NCBI GenBank assembly: GCA_030549335.1
Contig: CM060194.1
Location: 62,896,547 to 62,960,546 of the forward strand
Direction: 5' to 3'
From: Pontederia crassipes
Lineage: Eukaryota; Streptophyta; Magnoliopsida; Commelinales; Pontederiaceae
Length of the DNA stretch: 64,000 nucleotides
The translations under genes were made by a program, and so were the position numbers. Every line of letters begins with the position of its first letter. The stretch's first letter is position 1. Below the pieces are notes generated by a model. The model did no database searches, was not told the origin of the DNA, and was given only the letters and a program-made list of their open reading frames with translations. Of this stretch, positions 1-14,582 are shown one piece after another.

Positions 1-24
1 ATTAGTTGTCAGCCATACATACAT

Positions 25-32
<8 letters not shown>

Positions 33-82
<50 letters not shown>
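33..82. repeat. (AT)n microsatellite
   Basis: About 25 AT units following an ACATACATAT-type imperfect lead. Confidence 0.96.
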
Positions 83-86
<4 letters not shown>

Positions 87-3000
87 TGAAGGATGACGAG
101 ATCAGCTGGTGATACATTCCTGCCCTGGCCGTGTTGATCAGCATCCACAAACCCTAAATTAATGTTGGTTGCATGCAGTAGATCAATGAGAGCTACCAGC
201 TTCTCATTGACCTATTCTCCATGGTGATAGAGGATTGACAACTTCAGAAATTCGAGCTTATGACTCCTGAGTAAATCTTGAATTAATTGCTCCACTGTCT
301 GGATTGTTGTTAATTTGACGCGTACGTACCTTCAATATATGGCCAATTAATTAGGTCTAATTCCTCATTAATTACATTAAACCTATATGCATGCATGTAG
401 AGAACCTGTACGTTACGTTAGTTGTATTGCTACAAATGTGGCGTTCCTGCATGCGAGTGGTGGTGACGTGACGTGACGCGGTGCAAGACGCCATTTGGGT
501 CCCCCTGACCTGATGGTTATATAGACAGACGACGCAGCGCCACGTTGCTACGACACCAAAATCAATGCCCCAGGAGAAGCTCCCTGAGGACGACGAGACG
601 AGACGACGACGACCGCGACGGCGTCGTCGTCGTCGACGACGACGACCTCCACTACGATCCGACGCGTCCTCTCTTTTGGCCGCCTCTGTCGTGTGCCTGC
701 CGCTTGGCGTTAATTGATTTGTTTAGTTGCCTGCCTCTCCCAACATCTGGGACCAGTTTGGTCAAAGTCAACGTGCGCAACAATGATTCAAGTGCGTGCA
801 TGCATGCATGTTTTATTGTCTTGTGCTTGTCGAAAGTTATGGTCCTCAATAATTCGAGCGTTAGCTGTTATACGTATATCTGATATACATAATTTTTTAT
901 CTGCATGCAATGAGATAAGGATGCGCGAATAGCTACGTCACATAATATTATATATATTTATATAATATAATATAAGTTCTTGGAGCTCACAATAATCTGT
1001 GTAAAATATGTATATATAAGATTTCAGTATAAGAATTAGATTTAAAAAGAAAAGAAAAGAATGTTGAACTCTTAATATCTTAATTTGCTCTCTAACTTTA
1101 GTAATGAAATATCTTCTTCTTCTTTTCAATTGCAAAGAAAGATACAAAGCTTAGTACAAGAAAATTAAAGGTAAACTTAAAAAAATAAATAAACTACAAC
1201 GATAAAAATGGAAATCATTATTTACCTTGGGAATTAAGAAGTGAGTCACTGAATCACGCTCTCATTTCTCATCATGGAAGATATAGATCGATGTTGCATA
1301 TCAAACTCAAAAAGGTAGATGATCCCTTAGTTTATCTGGACCATTCCCGTGGCACCACGTTGGCCTGGGTGGGATTGTGTGTACTTGTGGAGCTGCTTTG
1401 CTGAGGGGATATGCCATAGCTAGCTTGTCATATATATGTTGCACTCAATGAACGCCTATGTCTTGGAAGGAATTTTAGCCACCTTGCAGCAACAAAAGAT
1501 ACATGTAGTGGACATATATAGCATACTACTACCAAAGAAAATAGATATCAAATTTTTGTTGACGTCCGTTAATTAAAGTGCATTATGATATATACCTATT
1601 GCTACATATAGGGATTCTGTAGTTACTTCTTTTTGTGTGTGCGTTCTTTTCCACTATCACCTTTTGCAGCTATAGGTTGAATGGTGGCACATCCGCTTGG
1701 GGGACACGTGTATCTGATTTGAGACACCTGTCAATGAATCATTAGATAGAATGAGAAGATTCTTATCATATCTCTAGTACACCTGCATGAAACATAACAG
1801 AAATAAACCACCTCAATAGCTATATACCATATAGGGATCGTAGAGGCCATATCATGTTTTGTTCTGTGCCTATTGCACCACCAACACAATTCTAATCATT
1901 TCTTTGTACAGGAACAAGCTATTCGATCCCCCACTCTCTTTTTCGAGTCTGCTTCGCCATATATTTATATAAAAAAAGTAGTTCTTTTATTATATTGTTT
2001 ATTTCTTTCATGATTTATTATGAAATTGTCGTGCAGTAGACTTTCTGACTCGATCGCTTGGATATGTATATAGATATAGATAGATAAATAATTACTTTAT
2101 CCGACCCTTCCTAGTGCTATTCATAATTGAGATTGTTTCATAAATTACCCTTTGCACATTTCCTTGTCCCTATATGAGATGACACCTGGTAGCTAACTCC
2201 ATTAATCAAGAACGCTAGAAAAAACACAGTCGATAAAAGGGATAACATAATTACGTAGCTTTGCTTAAGAATGTTTGCCGACTATATCGCATCATCCAAT
2301 TTCTATAATAAAAGAAAAAGGATGGAAGATTGTTCTTGTTGCTAGTAAATCTGTGTTTTTTTTCAGATTATAAAAGGGACACCCAAGATAATCTATTTAA
2401 TTCTAAGTGTCTTGATGGCTTCGGCGTGTATAATAATTTCACTATCTTAATCAGCCGTCTGCATTATACATCTTAATTATACGTGTCAATTAAATTGAGA
2501 TTTCAATTCGGTTTATTGTATTTTGTAGCATTGCTATTGGTCACGATGACAGAAGAGTGACGTAAATTTTCTATTGTGAAAGTTGCGTACCATTTTATTT
2601 ATTTACTCGAGCCTCGCTGAAAATGCAAAAAGATTTCCCATATTGGGCTAATAGCATTTGGGGGGCCCTTTAATGGGCCTAAATGGGCTCAAATTTGCAT
2701 CGAGAGTTCGGCTTTCGTTCTCCATGGCCCAACATCGATATGGATACATTTCACATTGCCCAAGAATATAAACATGCTCAGCTATTATTTATTTATTTAA
2801 CATCTCGCATAGCGTATATACCTCCAACTGTGATGGATGATATTTTTTGTTTCATCTGGCATTCGGGTTTAACCTTTTTTTCATATTTAATTATAAATTA
2901 TAAAATTACGTAGATTTATCATTCATTCTTCCATCCATTAGTTTCATCTGAAAAAAAATTATTAAATTGGTGTCAAAATATCAGATAATAGCATTTTCAC

Positions 3001-3369
3001 CATTACTTCATTATTTCAGTAAAAATGTTAAAAAATAAAAATGAAGGTAGAATTAGTTTTATATGAAATATTCTCATATTTATTATTTTTAAAAAAATTA
3101 TATTTTTGATATTTTCAATGACGAAACAAAATTACTCAGTTACATAAACAGCAAATCAATTTTCATTCACTAAAAATATTATTATAATACTAACCTTAAG
3201 AGAAATAATGATAATAAAATAATAATTTAATTGTAAATCTATCCTATAATAATATTAATTTTCTCACGATCGTAGTCAGAAAGACGCAATCAAATTTGTG
3301 GCTTTGGTTGCGACTTCTAGGTCAACCAAGATGAACCTAATTGTGATAGGTTGCAACCAAGCCATTACT
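83..3369. other. gene-free AT-rich interval
   Basis: No frame with a recognisable domain. At 96-230 the minus strand reads DLLHATNINLGFVDADQHG, exon-like but isolated and unidentified. At 540-720 there is a GACGAC-rich stretch giving Asp/Arg-rich frames that are compositional. Confidence 0.4.
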
Positions 3370-3379
3370 TTGTTGCATC

Positions 3380-4272
3380 GGATTTAATGTATATGCTACC
3401 CCCTCTATATGGTAGCACCATTCGACGTGCAACACCATCAATTGGATTATTACTCGATGGTGGATCTGCAAAGGCACTCGAACCGGAATTTTAAGTGACT
3501 TGAAGCTGGTTCGACCTTTTTTTTTCAAGAATCAATGAGTGAATACTGAATCAGCACTATCTTTTCTTTGATGTCACTCTTGTCGCCGCCTCCACCTTCA
3601 TTCTCTCTTCAAGTTCTTTTGATTTCCCCCTTCCCGTTCTCGATGAAATGTTTTCCTCTCGATGGTGGATCTTTAATGTTTGTGCGTCGACATTACTGGC
3701 CTTCTACGTTCCCTCTCAACGTCGCGTTCTCATTTGCTTCTCTCATAGTTTGCCATCTCCAAGTCTTAATTCTCCCCTTTTTATTTGTTGCTGCCCTATT
3801 GCTTGCTCTACCTCTATGCTTTTCTAACATCGCTGCTCCATCTTCAAGTTTTTCTCCCTCCATACCTCCTTGCTTCGTGATTTTAATCAGCTCATCCGCT
3901 GTGGATTCTCAAAACACATCTTTTATTTCCTTCCTCTACAAAGCTCCAAATTGGCTCCACCAAATTTTCTCCTCTTCTGTTCGAGAAGATTAAAAATGAT
4001 TGCACTAGAATGTTAATGAGACAGAGGGAAAGATGAAAAATGAAGTCAGGATTTTTTGTACCACGGTGAGAGAAGAAGGGAAATGTCTGCTCACGAATGA
4101 AGGAAGACAACTGAGTTGGTTCACGCAGAAAGAAAAGGATTGGATCGGTTTTAACTCACTTTAAACTTTGGTTCAAACGCACTACAGATCCACCATCGAG
4201 TAATAATCTAATGGATGGTGTTGCGCGTCGGATGGTGCTACCATATAAGGGGGTAGTATATACATTAAATCC
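3380..4272. mobile_element. long-TIR Mutator-like non-autonomous element with 10-bp target duplication
   Basis: 893 bp bounded by inverted repeats of at least 110 bases beginning GGATTTAATGTATA. Shared blocks include ATATGGTAGCACCAT and GATTATTACTCGATGGTGG. The flanks are perfect 10-base direct repeats TTGTTGCATC (3370-3379 and 4273-4282). Long TIRs with a 9-11 base duplication fit the Mutator superfamily. The interior is less AT-rich than the surroundings and has an open frame of 141 residues at 3568-3993 (+), Leu/Phe/Ser/Pro-rich and unrecognised. The interior could be a captured gene fragment (Pack-MULE), but no source gene is evident. Confidence 0.82.
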
Positions 4273-4282
4273 TTGTTGCATC

Positions 4283-7200
4283 GTATCCAATTTATCTTTC
4301 AAAAAAGAAAAAAAGAACCATTAATGAGGAAAGGTGATTGTTTAGAAGATGGTGGATAAATCGAGGAGCGCCGGATCTATTCTCCATTTATTAATATTAT
4401 TAAAATCAAACCGGACTGGTTTGACCATGAATCGAGACTTAGTTTAGTTTGATTTGACTTCAAAATCAATTCGACCATCAAATTGGCGTACAAGAATCTG
4501 ATTGAACCACAATAGGGGTCAAGAATTTCGAGAAAAAATCAAATGGAAAGTGGTTGAAAAAATGTAAAAGAAAATTTTAAGAGTATGAATTAAGACAAGA
4601 AATAGTCATACATTAACATAGTTCAAAGATATATATAAAGATAAAGATAATTAGTAAGGAGAAGAAATGGCAATATAAGAAAAAAAAATATAAGTGGAGA
4701 TAAAATAAAATAAGAAGAATATATGAAAATAAAAAATGAAATAAAACAAGAAAAGTTTTAAAAGTGAGTAAATTTTAAATAAATTAATCTAATAAGACCA
4801 ATATTATGTAATAACAAAAAAAGTTCAACAATCATCACAATTTTGGATAGTTTAACTTTATAGAATATAATAACTCAAATAAATAATAGTTAATTAATTT
4901 ATTATCACTACTAGTTTATTATTACTTATTAAATATATTAGTTGTGATATGTATTCAAGATTAAATATAAATAATATTTTTTTAAAAAAATATGAATCTT
5001 TATGGTTGAATTATGACCCAATTGAGATGTATGTTCCGTTATAAAATCATTTTTACTTATGTATAAAGTAGGAAAAATATATCAAGGGATAATATTAACT
5101 CCATCCAACCCACCCACAAATAAACTTATGTTCCCTATAACTCAATTTTACTCAAATAAGACTTCACCAAGCTCCCTAGCCCCAACCTTCATACAAACAA
5201 TTTCAAAGTTGCCTTGTTTCAAGCATATTTGAATTCTTTCTTAAAATGCATATATTAACTTTCCATTGTCTACAAGTGGTGCATTATTTTGATATATAGG
5301 TGTGCCCTATCGAATATCAATATTTCAATAGGTACAATATGCAAGCTAACATGGACATGCTAATTGGAAAAAAAAAGAATATTAACCTATCATCATATAC
5401 TTATTCAAAAACTTGGATGATGTCTTTCATTTTTCAAAATCATAATTTAATGTGATCACTTCTTCACTTGACTTTTTTTTAAAAAAAAGTATCTCTTTCA
5501 ACATAATTTTCCCTTGAATCTGTTTGAGTTTCTACCTCTTGATTGATTTAAACACTAAAAAATGATAAATTAAACAAGTATGTGATTGTTTTGTGGATAA
5601 TAGTGAAACACGTGAATTTGCCCTTTCATATTTTTTATGTTATTCCCGAAGTCCTCCAACTCATCGGTATCTCTTCTCCCAAACCATATTCCACCCATTG
5701 TCGTCAAGGTATTAATTTCTAGTTGGTCGACTCACTTTCTTTTATGCTCCACCGCATGATAACAACCCCTTGTCCCCTCGCACATGGTCACCCCTTTGCC
5801 CCAATGTTCGTCTTGGTATTGTAGCTACAAGGTCTTCCGTTTGCAGCAACAAACTTGGACATGCCCAAGATAGTTCAGCTATCAGGAACTCTGATACTTT
5901 GCTTGGTTTGCATGTTTTGATTGAACTAAAAATCAATAGGATAAAGGATTTGTGGCTTCCCCTTAACATTGACCACCAATTTATTTCATTGCTTAGCAAT
6001 CTCATGTTTTCTTTAGTTCAATGGTTTTGTTGAGTTTGAAATCATGTCTAAATTATCTTGTCAAGGAGATGACACCGGCTTCATATAGTTATAGACATGT
6101 GCCCTAAGATATATATGATTTTTTTATGCTAAATCATATAGTTATAGACATGTGCCCTAAGATATATATGATTTTTTATGCTAAATGATGATTTCTTGTT
6201 CTTGATTCTGATGAGAAAAATCATTACGTTGTGGGGTTTAAAAGAAAGAGTCACATATACCTGCAAAAAATTATCAAAATTACCATCATAGTTGACGTAG
6301 TGATTCAACAACAAAATTTCAAATTAATTGGTAGTATGATTATTTGGAGTTTAATCTTTCAATAGAAAATTCAATTTCATAATAAATATGAGATTATTAT
6401 AAGGTTCACAGAGAGGTTTTCTAATAGACTGTTAAAGAAAGATGCTTGAATGTAATATTAGAGACAATTCTGACATATATGTATCAATATGTAACATGAG
6501 AGTTTTGAAGATCACTATGACATTGCATGGAATTAGACAGCTTTGAACATCATTGAATTGAATTGCATATGTTAGCTTACTTGATGGGTGTCTATCCTTG
6601 ATACAACAAGTGTACATATTAAGAAAATAGTATAGTAGTTAAAAAACTTCGAAAAGTTAATTTACAATATGTGTGCTATGAGTGGAAAACACAAAATAAG
6701 TGGTACAAAATCAAAATGTCAAAGCAATGGATGATAAGAAATTAGAGACTTTTTGCAACAACATTTTTAGTTAATTGTTGGTCTAATTTGCTCATTCAGA
6801 TGAGTTGGGAATCCCATTCATTGTTAGCTAGATGTGGAACAATTAAATAAAAATAACTAGGATTTAAAAAATGTACACTCCATCAAACATTTTTTTGAAA
6901 TGATAGGGAATTAAATATTCATTTACCTCTATCCATCTATTTATGAAGAGAAATTAGGCCAAATGATTCAGATTTTGTAAATTAAAAGTGACATAAGGAA
7001 TTAAATTTGCAAAAATCTTATCATATTTGGCCATGATTCAAATGAATGCATCATTATTATTATTACTTATAATGCTCCATCAGCGATATTATCATGATAT
7101 ATGTAAGCTTCAAGTATCTACTTTTTGCTTATTTACATGCATTTACCATTTTTGAAGTTTTAATGTTGTCATCAAGGCCATAGAATACTACCTTACTGAT

Positions 7201-9535
7201 CAATGAGTATCAAAAAAGTTGTTGGCACAAGAAAAAATTATAATCCTCTTGAGAATTTAAGAGAGTTTGACTAATTGATCATCGCATACATTAGTTGTCT
7301 TTCTTGTATACATGTTGCATGATTACCTACCACAATCTCTATGAAAATGGTGTCCGGTCTTTTAACATAAATTCTTTTGCCATTCTTGCACTACACAATC
7401 TGGATCAAGAGAATAAAAAGCTTCCATAAAGTCAACCTCAAGGACGGCTTGCATGAATCCTTGCTGCAATGCTAACTCTAAGAAACCTTGATATCACATG
7501 ACTCAACTAAAAGAGAATTATTCCAACTATAAATAAATCTCATAATCCATTTTCCCTTGTCGTTTCTTATTAACCCTTTAAGGAAAATTTGCCTCTCGCA
7601 AAATTGTTAGTGTTAAGTTTAATCCATTCTATTGGTGGCATCTTCCATTTTAAGCTAGTTGTGAATGTCATTTGAGGATTATCACATTGATAAGTTTCCT
7701 CGAACAATAGTGTCAACATCCTAATAATTATACTTGAGTTATTAGGACATTTGAATTTGTCATCAAATATTGAAGTGCATCTCCATTGAAGAGTATCGTA
7801 AGATTCTATCTTTTAATAAAAAAATATTTTAAAACAATAAATATTTTTTGATAAATTTGTTTCACTTAAATCTTAAATTACATCTCACTAAGTAGTTTTT
7901 TTATTGAATCTTAAGACAAAATACATCAAAGCATATTAAAAATAAAAAAAATTTAAATTTGATCCAAATTAACTCTTATTATCATAAAAATATTTTTAAC
8001 TAATATTTAAATAATTATACTAATCATACGAGATCGAATAAAATCATAAATTTATGTGATCAAAATTGAGATCGTATTAAGATTTTACACGTAAAATTCT
8101 AAAGATAAAGTAAAATATAGATTTTAAGATGTAGGTCGAGATTTTGACAACCTTGATAATAGCCCATAGATAATGACAAACATACTACTCCAATAGTTGT
8201 TTTGCATCAACCTTGTGGTGAACTAATCTTGGATGTTATAGTAGTAAAAAAGATGTTCAAGAAATGTCTCTTCACTTTTATATTTGACAAATATAGTATA
8301 AATCTAATTTCTAAAAATTTAAAATGAAGTACATTAAAGATTTTGGATCATTAGTTAGCTCTTGAATTGTAGTTCTTACATATAAGTTATAAAAGTTAAC
8401 ATATAACATGTCACAATGTCTAAATTTCTATTATCATCATAATTTCAATACTCTATCTCTCTCATTGTCTAGAAATAATAACTTTTGCACTGAATTATAA
8501 ATCAACTATTCATCGTGTTTCACTAAGTTTTTAAGAAGTTGCTCTGAATTTGTACTTAATTAAGGAAAAAAATTAAATTCCTAAATCCAAATTTATTTCC
8601 AAGTGAAATGACTTTTTAATTACAATTGGGTGAAACTTTAAAGTGATAATCCATAAGCTCCTTGTCATGAATTTTGAAGCATTGGATTTATCCATTTTTT
8701 GTTCTATTTTAAATAATTTTTATCTTCTACCTATGAGTTTGCACCCTTTTTATTATTTATTAGACTAATGTTTGCTCCCTTCCAAAAAAATGCTTCCATG
8801 CCCTTTGTCCATATTTTTCATGTAATGGGAATAAAATATTTCTAATGAAAGTTGATATATAAAAGTTCATTACGTTGTAAAAAATTGTGTAAATTTGATG
8901 TATGGAATTCAATATTTGTTTGTGAACTTGATATGTGGCAACTCACAAAGCATCATAGTGCTCCTAAAAAATTGAAGTCACTCATCCAAGTTCTTGCATA
9001 AAGAAGATTAATTGCACCTAACTTTTTATTGAACACATAATTTTTAAAATTTTACTTGGGAAATCTAACCAAAAATTTGAAAAAAAAATAATTTGCAAAA
9101 GAGTTGTGCACGTTATGAAAAAAAACCTAATCTTCACTATAGCTAAGAAAATAGCAATTGCAAATTTGGTTGGTCTTCTTGTTTAAGTGTTATTTTTTGT
9201 GTTTCTAGAATTAAACCATGATTAGAAATAAATTGACAACAAGATTTGCATCATTTTCAAATTTTCAAAACTATATTTGCGATTTTCAATGATAGTGGCT
9301 CAATCTTTTAGTTTTTGTAGGTTTATTAATTAGAGAATAAGAACTTTTTATTACTTTTTAAGCAAAGTAACTTAATTATTAGTGAAAATGGCAGATAGAT
9401 CTTGATATAATAGTTGGAGGAGACCCGGGGAGGGTCTTGCTCTAAAAAAGTGCCACTTTCAATTGAGTGATCAAAAGTTGCCAAAAAAATCAGATGGTCT
9501 ATTTCTCTCCTTATAAGAATGTTTAACCTCCCCAA
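4283..9535. other. AT-rich intergenic interval with possible relic fragments
   Basis: Mostly A/T-rich with no intact gene. 5,640-6,010 is GC-richer and open in both directions for 87 codons, without a family match. At about 7,340-7,490 the minus strand reads LALQQGFMQAVLEVDFMEAF, coding-like but followed by stops. Otherwise nothing recognised apart from the tandem duplication at 6.08 kb. Confidence 0.4.
6081..6187 (+). repeat. 53-base tandem duplication
   Basis: Two copies of a unit starting TCATATAGTTATAGACATGT and ending TTTTTATGCTAAAT, differing only by the length of a T run. A recent local duplication. Confidence 0.93.
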
Positions 9536-11510
9536 GAACGAAATTTGATAGATACATGAGTATGTTTTTTATCATACGTCGATAATGCCATGGCCTAAGA
9601 TACCCCTTCAAATGCAATGTTTGATTCTCATAAGCATACCCCATACTTCAAGCTCAAGAATACCCTCTGCGAATCGTCGGAAGGCACATTTATTGTGGCT
9701 CTTCTCCAAAGGCTTCCTTCCTTAATTTGAAGGTCGGGGGCTCCTTGGTCAGTCCAGTCGTCTTCTTCCTCTAAGGCTGCTTCTTTGTGGTGGAGACGAC
9801 TAAGTTGGGTCTTGGAGCTCATCCTTATCCATTGCTTTGTCCTTAAGGGTCGCGTCCTTCAAGAAATCCCTAGTTGAAACCAAAGAACAATCACTAGTGG
9901 TTGGCACTTTGAAGATCTGCAAAACTCGATTTAAAGGGAGGTGTTGTTTGCTAGTAGGACCATTGGAGCCGATGAAGGATATTGGAGGGAAGGGGGCCTA
10001 GGACGTGCGAGGAAGAGGTGATTCTTGCTTCGACAAATGAGGCAACTCTAGGGGGTTGAGATGGAGAGGGTCTCCGCTGTGGCTCTATGGAGCTAGTTTT
10101 AGGACACTTGTGAGGGAGAATATCTTGATCATCTGACGAAAGGTTAGCAAAGACACATGTATTGATAAGAGAAAGTCAATGTGAGGTCTATTCTTATGAT
10201 GCCAGTGGGTCCATGTGTTCTAGGAACACACCAAGTAGCAAATAGGATAACGGAATCACCGTTGGATTGCTCAGCATTGAATGTGGGAAAATCATGGTTG
10301 TCCATTGTGCGCTCATCTAATCTTGACCATTGTGAGTGCGTGTGCGGATGTGTCATATCTGCTAGATCCAACTGTCAAGTGTTTGCACACCTCCCCTCCC
10401 CTCCCACCACCACCCACCCACCCACCGACCAAAGTACGATTGATCTCACCATCCACCCCTTGCAATGGCTGGTTGAGATTCAGTAGCATCGCACTGGGAG
10501 TGTCAGCGATTGATGATATGGTCACATTTTGTTAGTTCCCCGGCATGGTAACATGAGGTAGTCTATGATATATGGATGCATATCGCCATGGGCCATATAA
10601 GAGAACATTACCTAACTCCGATCGATTGGTTTCTCCATTTTCTCTAGTAATATGATAGCTCGAGGCGGCTGGTGAGCCTAGAATGAAAACAAAATGTAGA
10701 AAGGTTTTTATAGGTAATTTGTTAAAAGAACATGGATCCATCTGGGGTCAATAACTAGATCCCCTATTTTACTGGCTGAGAAAGATCTATGTCGGCGTAG
10801 GCAGAAGTCGCTTGGCATCCCTCAACGGCAAGGGGTAACGTTGCGGATGGATAGGTGAACCAAAGTATTTTGCTATCCTCAAAATTACACAATTCGAAAG
10901 TGTGGGCTTGAGATCTGAATCCACATCAGGAATAACGTTGAATTCAACTCCTCAAGCCTGAAAAATGGCATTGGTAGTGTAACGTGGAGTAGGTGTTCGT
11001 CACAAAACTACGACCCATGCAAGAGTACCTGCATTTTCTCCTCTTGGTCAGCAAACAAAAACAATAAGAAATTATTACCCAGATCGATCTTTAGATGTTG
11101 TTTGAGTGACCATAGTTTAGGTAGCTCCCACGTAGGTTGTCCATCACGAGGTTGTTTTCGCTTAATTGGTAGATCAACCCCTTTTTGTGTTCTGTTAATT
11201 GAGCAGTGATATCTTATAGAGAAATCACTATCTCGTCCGTGACCGCATTCTAGACCGCCCAAATCCGTGGGGGCAAGTGATGCCTCTTTCTTACAATATT
11301 TGTCCAAGAGTTCTGAAAGAGGGTGGAGACATTTTGCACTAGTGGGTGTGTTAAAGGGACTGGAGTTTGGCTGGATTTGTGACGATCAATGAAAATGAGG
11401 GATTTATTGAGTTGAGGGTGGAAGGTGCCGACAATGCATATATGTGGGGTCGGAGGCTCACTCATGGTTCGTGCGTGCTCCTCTTCTCCTACATGAACCA
11501 AACCAAGAAT
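9536..11510 (-). other. GC-richer block with broken minus-strand frames, unidentified
   Basis: Base composition rises above the flanks. The minus strand carries a string of frames of 60-100 codons in different phases, for example 11501-11250, 11307-11008, 10741-10532, 10371-10144 and 9822-9628. The pattern suggests a decayed element or gene, but no conserved motif was recognised. A C-rich run lies at 10,390-10,430. Confidence 0.3.
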
Positions 11511-14500
11511 TAGTTTTTTTTACAATTTTAAATTATGAGCGTGGATTCCATAATATGGTCAGAAATCATGTTGACTTTACAAAACTTTTACACATAGGCT
11601 CTTTCATGTGTTTAGTATTAAATGATCATTTTCCCCTTTAATTTTGACATGTTGATCTTTTATGCTCCTAGAACTATACAAAACCACACGAAAAGTAAAC
11701 AAGATAGTTGAACTTAATATGACCCCGGATTCGAGAGGTGTTGGACTAGATAGAACCGGTCAAATGGCTGAACCCATTGTTCTTCAGTCCGCCAGTTCAT
11801 TGCCGAAGGGAAAAAAAAAAGAGATCCAGTGGACTTTGGGAAATTGGGCCTCAAAGCATTGGATTTTGGATGTCTTTGAAGCCATCCATTCTTTTTCATT
11901 TTCTTTCTCTTTTTTTAAATTATTTGTGAATCATCCACGATATTTTTAATTAATTTTGTATGTTTTCTTATATCATTTAGTACAAATGGACCATAATTAA
12001 TATAGTTTAAGAGTCAATCTTATTTTTCATTTTTGTGATCCAAATTGTAGATTATGTTTTAGTTTTGTGTGATCATTTCCCTGCACTTGGTTCAACTGGT
12101 CCAAGCTGAACCAGAAATTTTTTATGGGTCGAGATCCAGTTCTGACAACCTTGCAATCTGGTCCTGTCCCCAACGGTTCCCATATCTTTTTGAATATGAA
12201 CTTACATCTTGTGCGTTTTGCAACTTTGTTTAGACTTGAGAGAAGCTGCTGTTCTGCTGATCGTTTTGCACATTCAAAGTAATGGTGGTTTCCTATGTTT
12301 TGATTCCACTTTCTCAGGCTTTCTGAAATTACTAAACTGTTTCTGGATCACTTATGTTCGACAGATGTGTTCTTGATAACACTTCAAATGTTTTTTTTCT
12401 GATTTGTAATGCTTTAGAGCTAAGGATATTGTAAATAAAGCTTAAAATATTGAAATTTCTTGACTTGAAAGTTGAAAGGCTTTTATTTTGTGGCAGCCCC
12501 ACCAAACAAATGTCCCTGTCATCTCGCAAGAGTACTTCAGAGACCATTAGCTGAAATGGTCTCAGTTGTTGTCATGGGATTTTCATGATCGTTATTGCTT
12601 ATCTTGATAAGAAATATTCACCAGACATTTCACGTTGAAGTTGAATTTAAACTCTTAACAAGTAACTAGAGTTAAACAAGTTCCGTTAGTTCCAAAAAGA
12701 GTTGCATAATGATTAGGCCTTACTGCATTAGTGATCTGTTCTTGCTGATTTTAACTTGTTATCCCCTTGCCAGATATTCTGGGTGTTTCGGCTGCTTTTG
12801 CTTCACCATTATATCAAACATTTCATGTTTATGATTATAATGTCTTGTAGCATTAATTCCCTACCATTACTTTTCTCTGTCCTCTGAAAATTCCATCCAT
12901 TTAATCAGTCCTTGGGTTGGCACATTTGCTTTTGTAGATGCATCTATCATTCATCTGCTTTTTTTGTCCTTTATGTTTAATTGTTATTCTTTATTCTTTT
13001 CTCTTTTGTATTTTTGTTAGTCTGTTGAAATTATTTCTATTTCGTGCTTAATAGACTGTTTAGTTGATATCTAAACTTGGTTTATTGCGTTTAGGCATCA
13101 GTGTTAAGCATGCCTCATGACTAGTTCTTTTGTGTTTTCTGGTCCTTTTTTGGCATATTAATCATTATGCTCTACCTTTCAGAGCTTTAGTGCTGCCACC
13201 ACTTATGGCAGGCCCTCCCCTGTCATTGGTGATCTCAGCTAAGCTTGTATTTTGAATGTGCTATTAATAATAAACCTCCTTTTTATCCGACTCTGAAATT
13301 TCAATCTCATTTTGGGTCTCAACTTTTTCGAAGACGGATGGAGGGAAGCACATGAGGAGTGAGAGTGAGAACAGCATGTTTCTCTTGCAATAGTACTTTC
13401 TATCAGTATGGCTTAACTTCGACACTTCAAGGCTCATTTTATCTAACAGCTGCTCCATAATCCTTATTTTCTCCTATTCCTTAAGATATACCCCTTGTTT
13501 CAATCAATCTTTTAGTAGTCCTTTCTTTCTGGCCCATAAAAATCCGTTCTCTTTTTCCCCTAACTGCTAGTATATCTGATAGCATCAGTTCATCTTTACA
13601 GATGAAACTAAGCTTTGCCATGTAGAAGTAGAACACAACAAAGAGCCGAATGCATACAAAAACTATTTAAGACAGGACCACTGCAGGACTCCATCAAACA
13701 GAAGGGGACATCATGAAGGCTGTGGGCAGCAGTGGTCCTTGCTATTTCGGCCTAGACAACTCTACAAGATGCAATCGACACAGAACATGGTGCTCGTCAC
13801 AGGCAGCCACGATAATTCTGTAGGTGAAATTATCTTGTCATAGGGCTTGATCACCATCAATGCGTTTTTAACGTTAATCCTTCCAAGAATGATGGGGGCA
13901 GAACAAGTACCTAACAGCCCACTTGGTTTTGTTCTCTAACCAAGACTTTATTAGTGCTCTCCAACGGGAGATTGGGTAGCTCGAAACCCCACCCGAAATT
14001 GCAGCTGATAGAGTGCATAGGCAATCCTTAGTTGGATTCAGCATTGACATATCATTGTCGACAGTAGTTTGTTCTGAAGCTTTCTTTCAGAAAGCAATCG
14101 CATGGTCAAATCCATGGCGTTCCTCGTTCTTTCTTTCTTTCTTTTTTTTTTCCTGCTTTTTGCACCGCAGGCAGAAACTCTTTATCAGTTGGTATAAACC
14201 TCGCGGTTCCTGACTCGTCAGCTCACCAGACTCGGACTGGTTTGTCCGGATTCCTGAGTGTGTGCAAGGGTTAAAAAAACTGGGAGGTGTCGACAGCTTC
14301 AGTTTGGATTCTTTCAGGGGCCTTCACGTTTCTCTCTTAACAGTTTGCAATCAATTCTTGCTTTCATTGTGATTTGTCAATGACCTGGAGGAGGGAAGAA
14401 AACATGGGGACCCCCAGTGATCTGCCACCAGAAACACCAGTCATCACTGCATGGATCCAACATCCTCACCAACGTGGCAACGCGAGCTCTTTAGTATTAC

Positions 14501-14576
14501 TCCCCGTAAATAAGATGCGAACTTATTATTACATCATTTGGGCTCTTCACTAGTTCAATTCAATTCAATTTCACTT
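11511..14576. other. gene-free interval upstream of the zinc-finger gene
   Basis: T-rich, intron-like sequence without an intact frame or recognisable domain. The last few hundred bases probably include promoter elements of the zinc-finger gene. A TTTC-repeat lies near 14,125-14,150. Confidence 0.4.
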
Positions 14577-14582
14577 CACGTG
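14577..14582. promoter_or_regulatory. CACGTG G-box upstream of the zinc-finger gene
   Basis: A palindromic CACGTG lies about 420 bases upstream of the zinc-finger ATG. It is a bHLH/bZIP site by sequence, but one copy of a hexamer is weak evidence of function. Confidence 0.3.

Noticed and set aside
545..932. Asp/Arg-rich plus-strand frames (112 and 72 codons)
   Set aside because: Produced by a GAC/CGA-rich simple sequence; no domain and no splice or promoter support.
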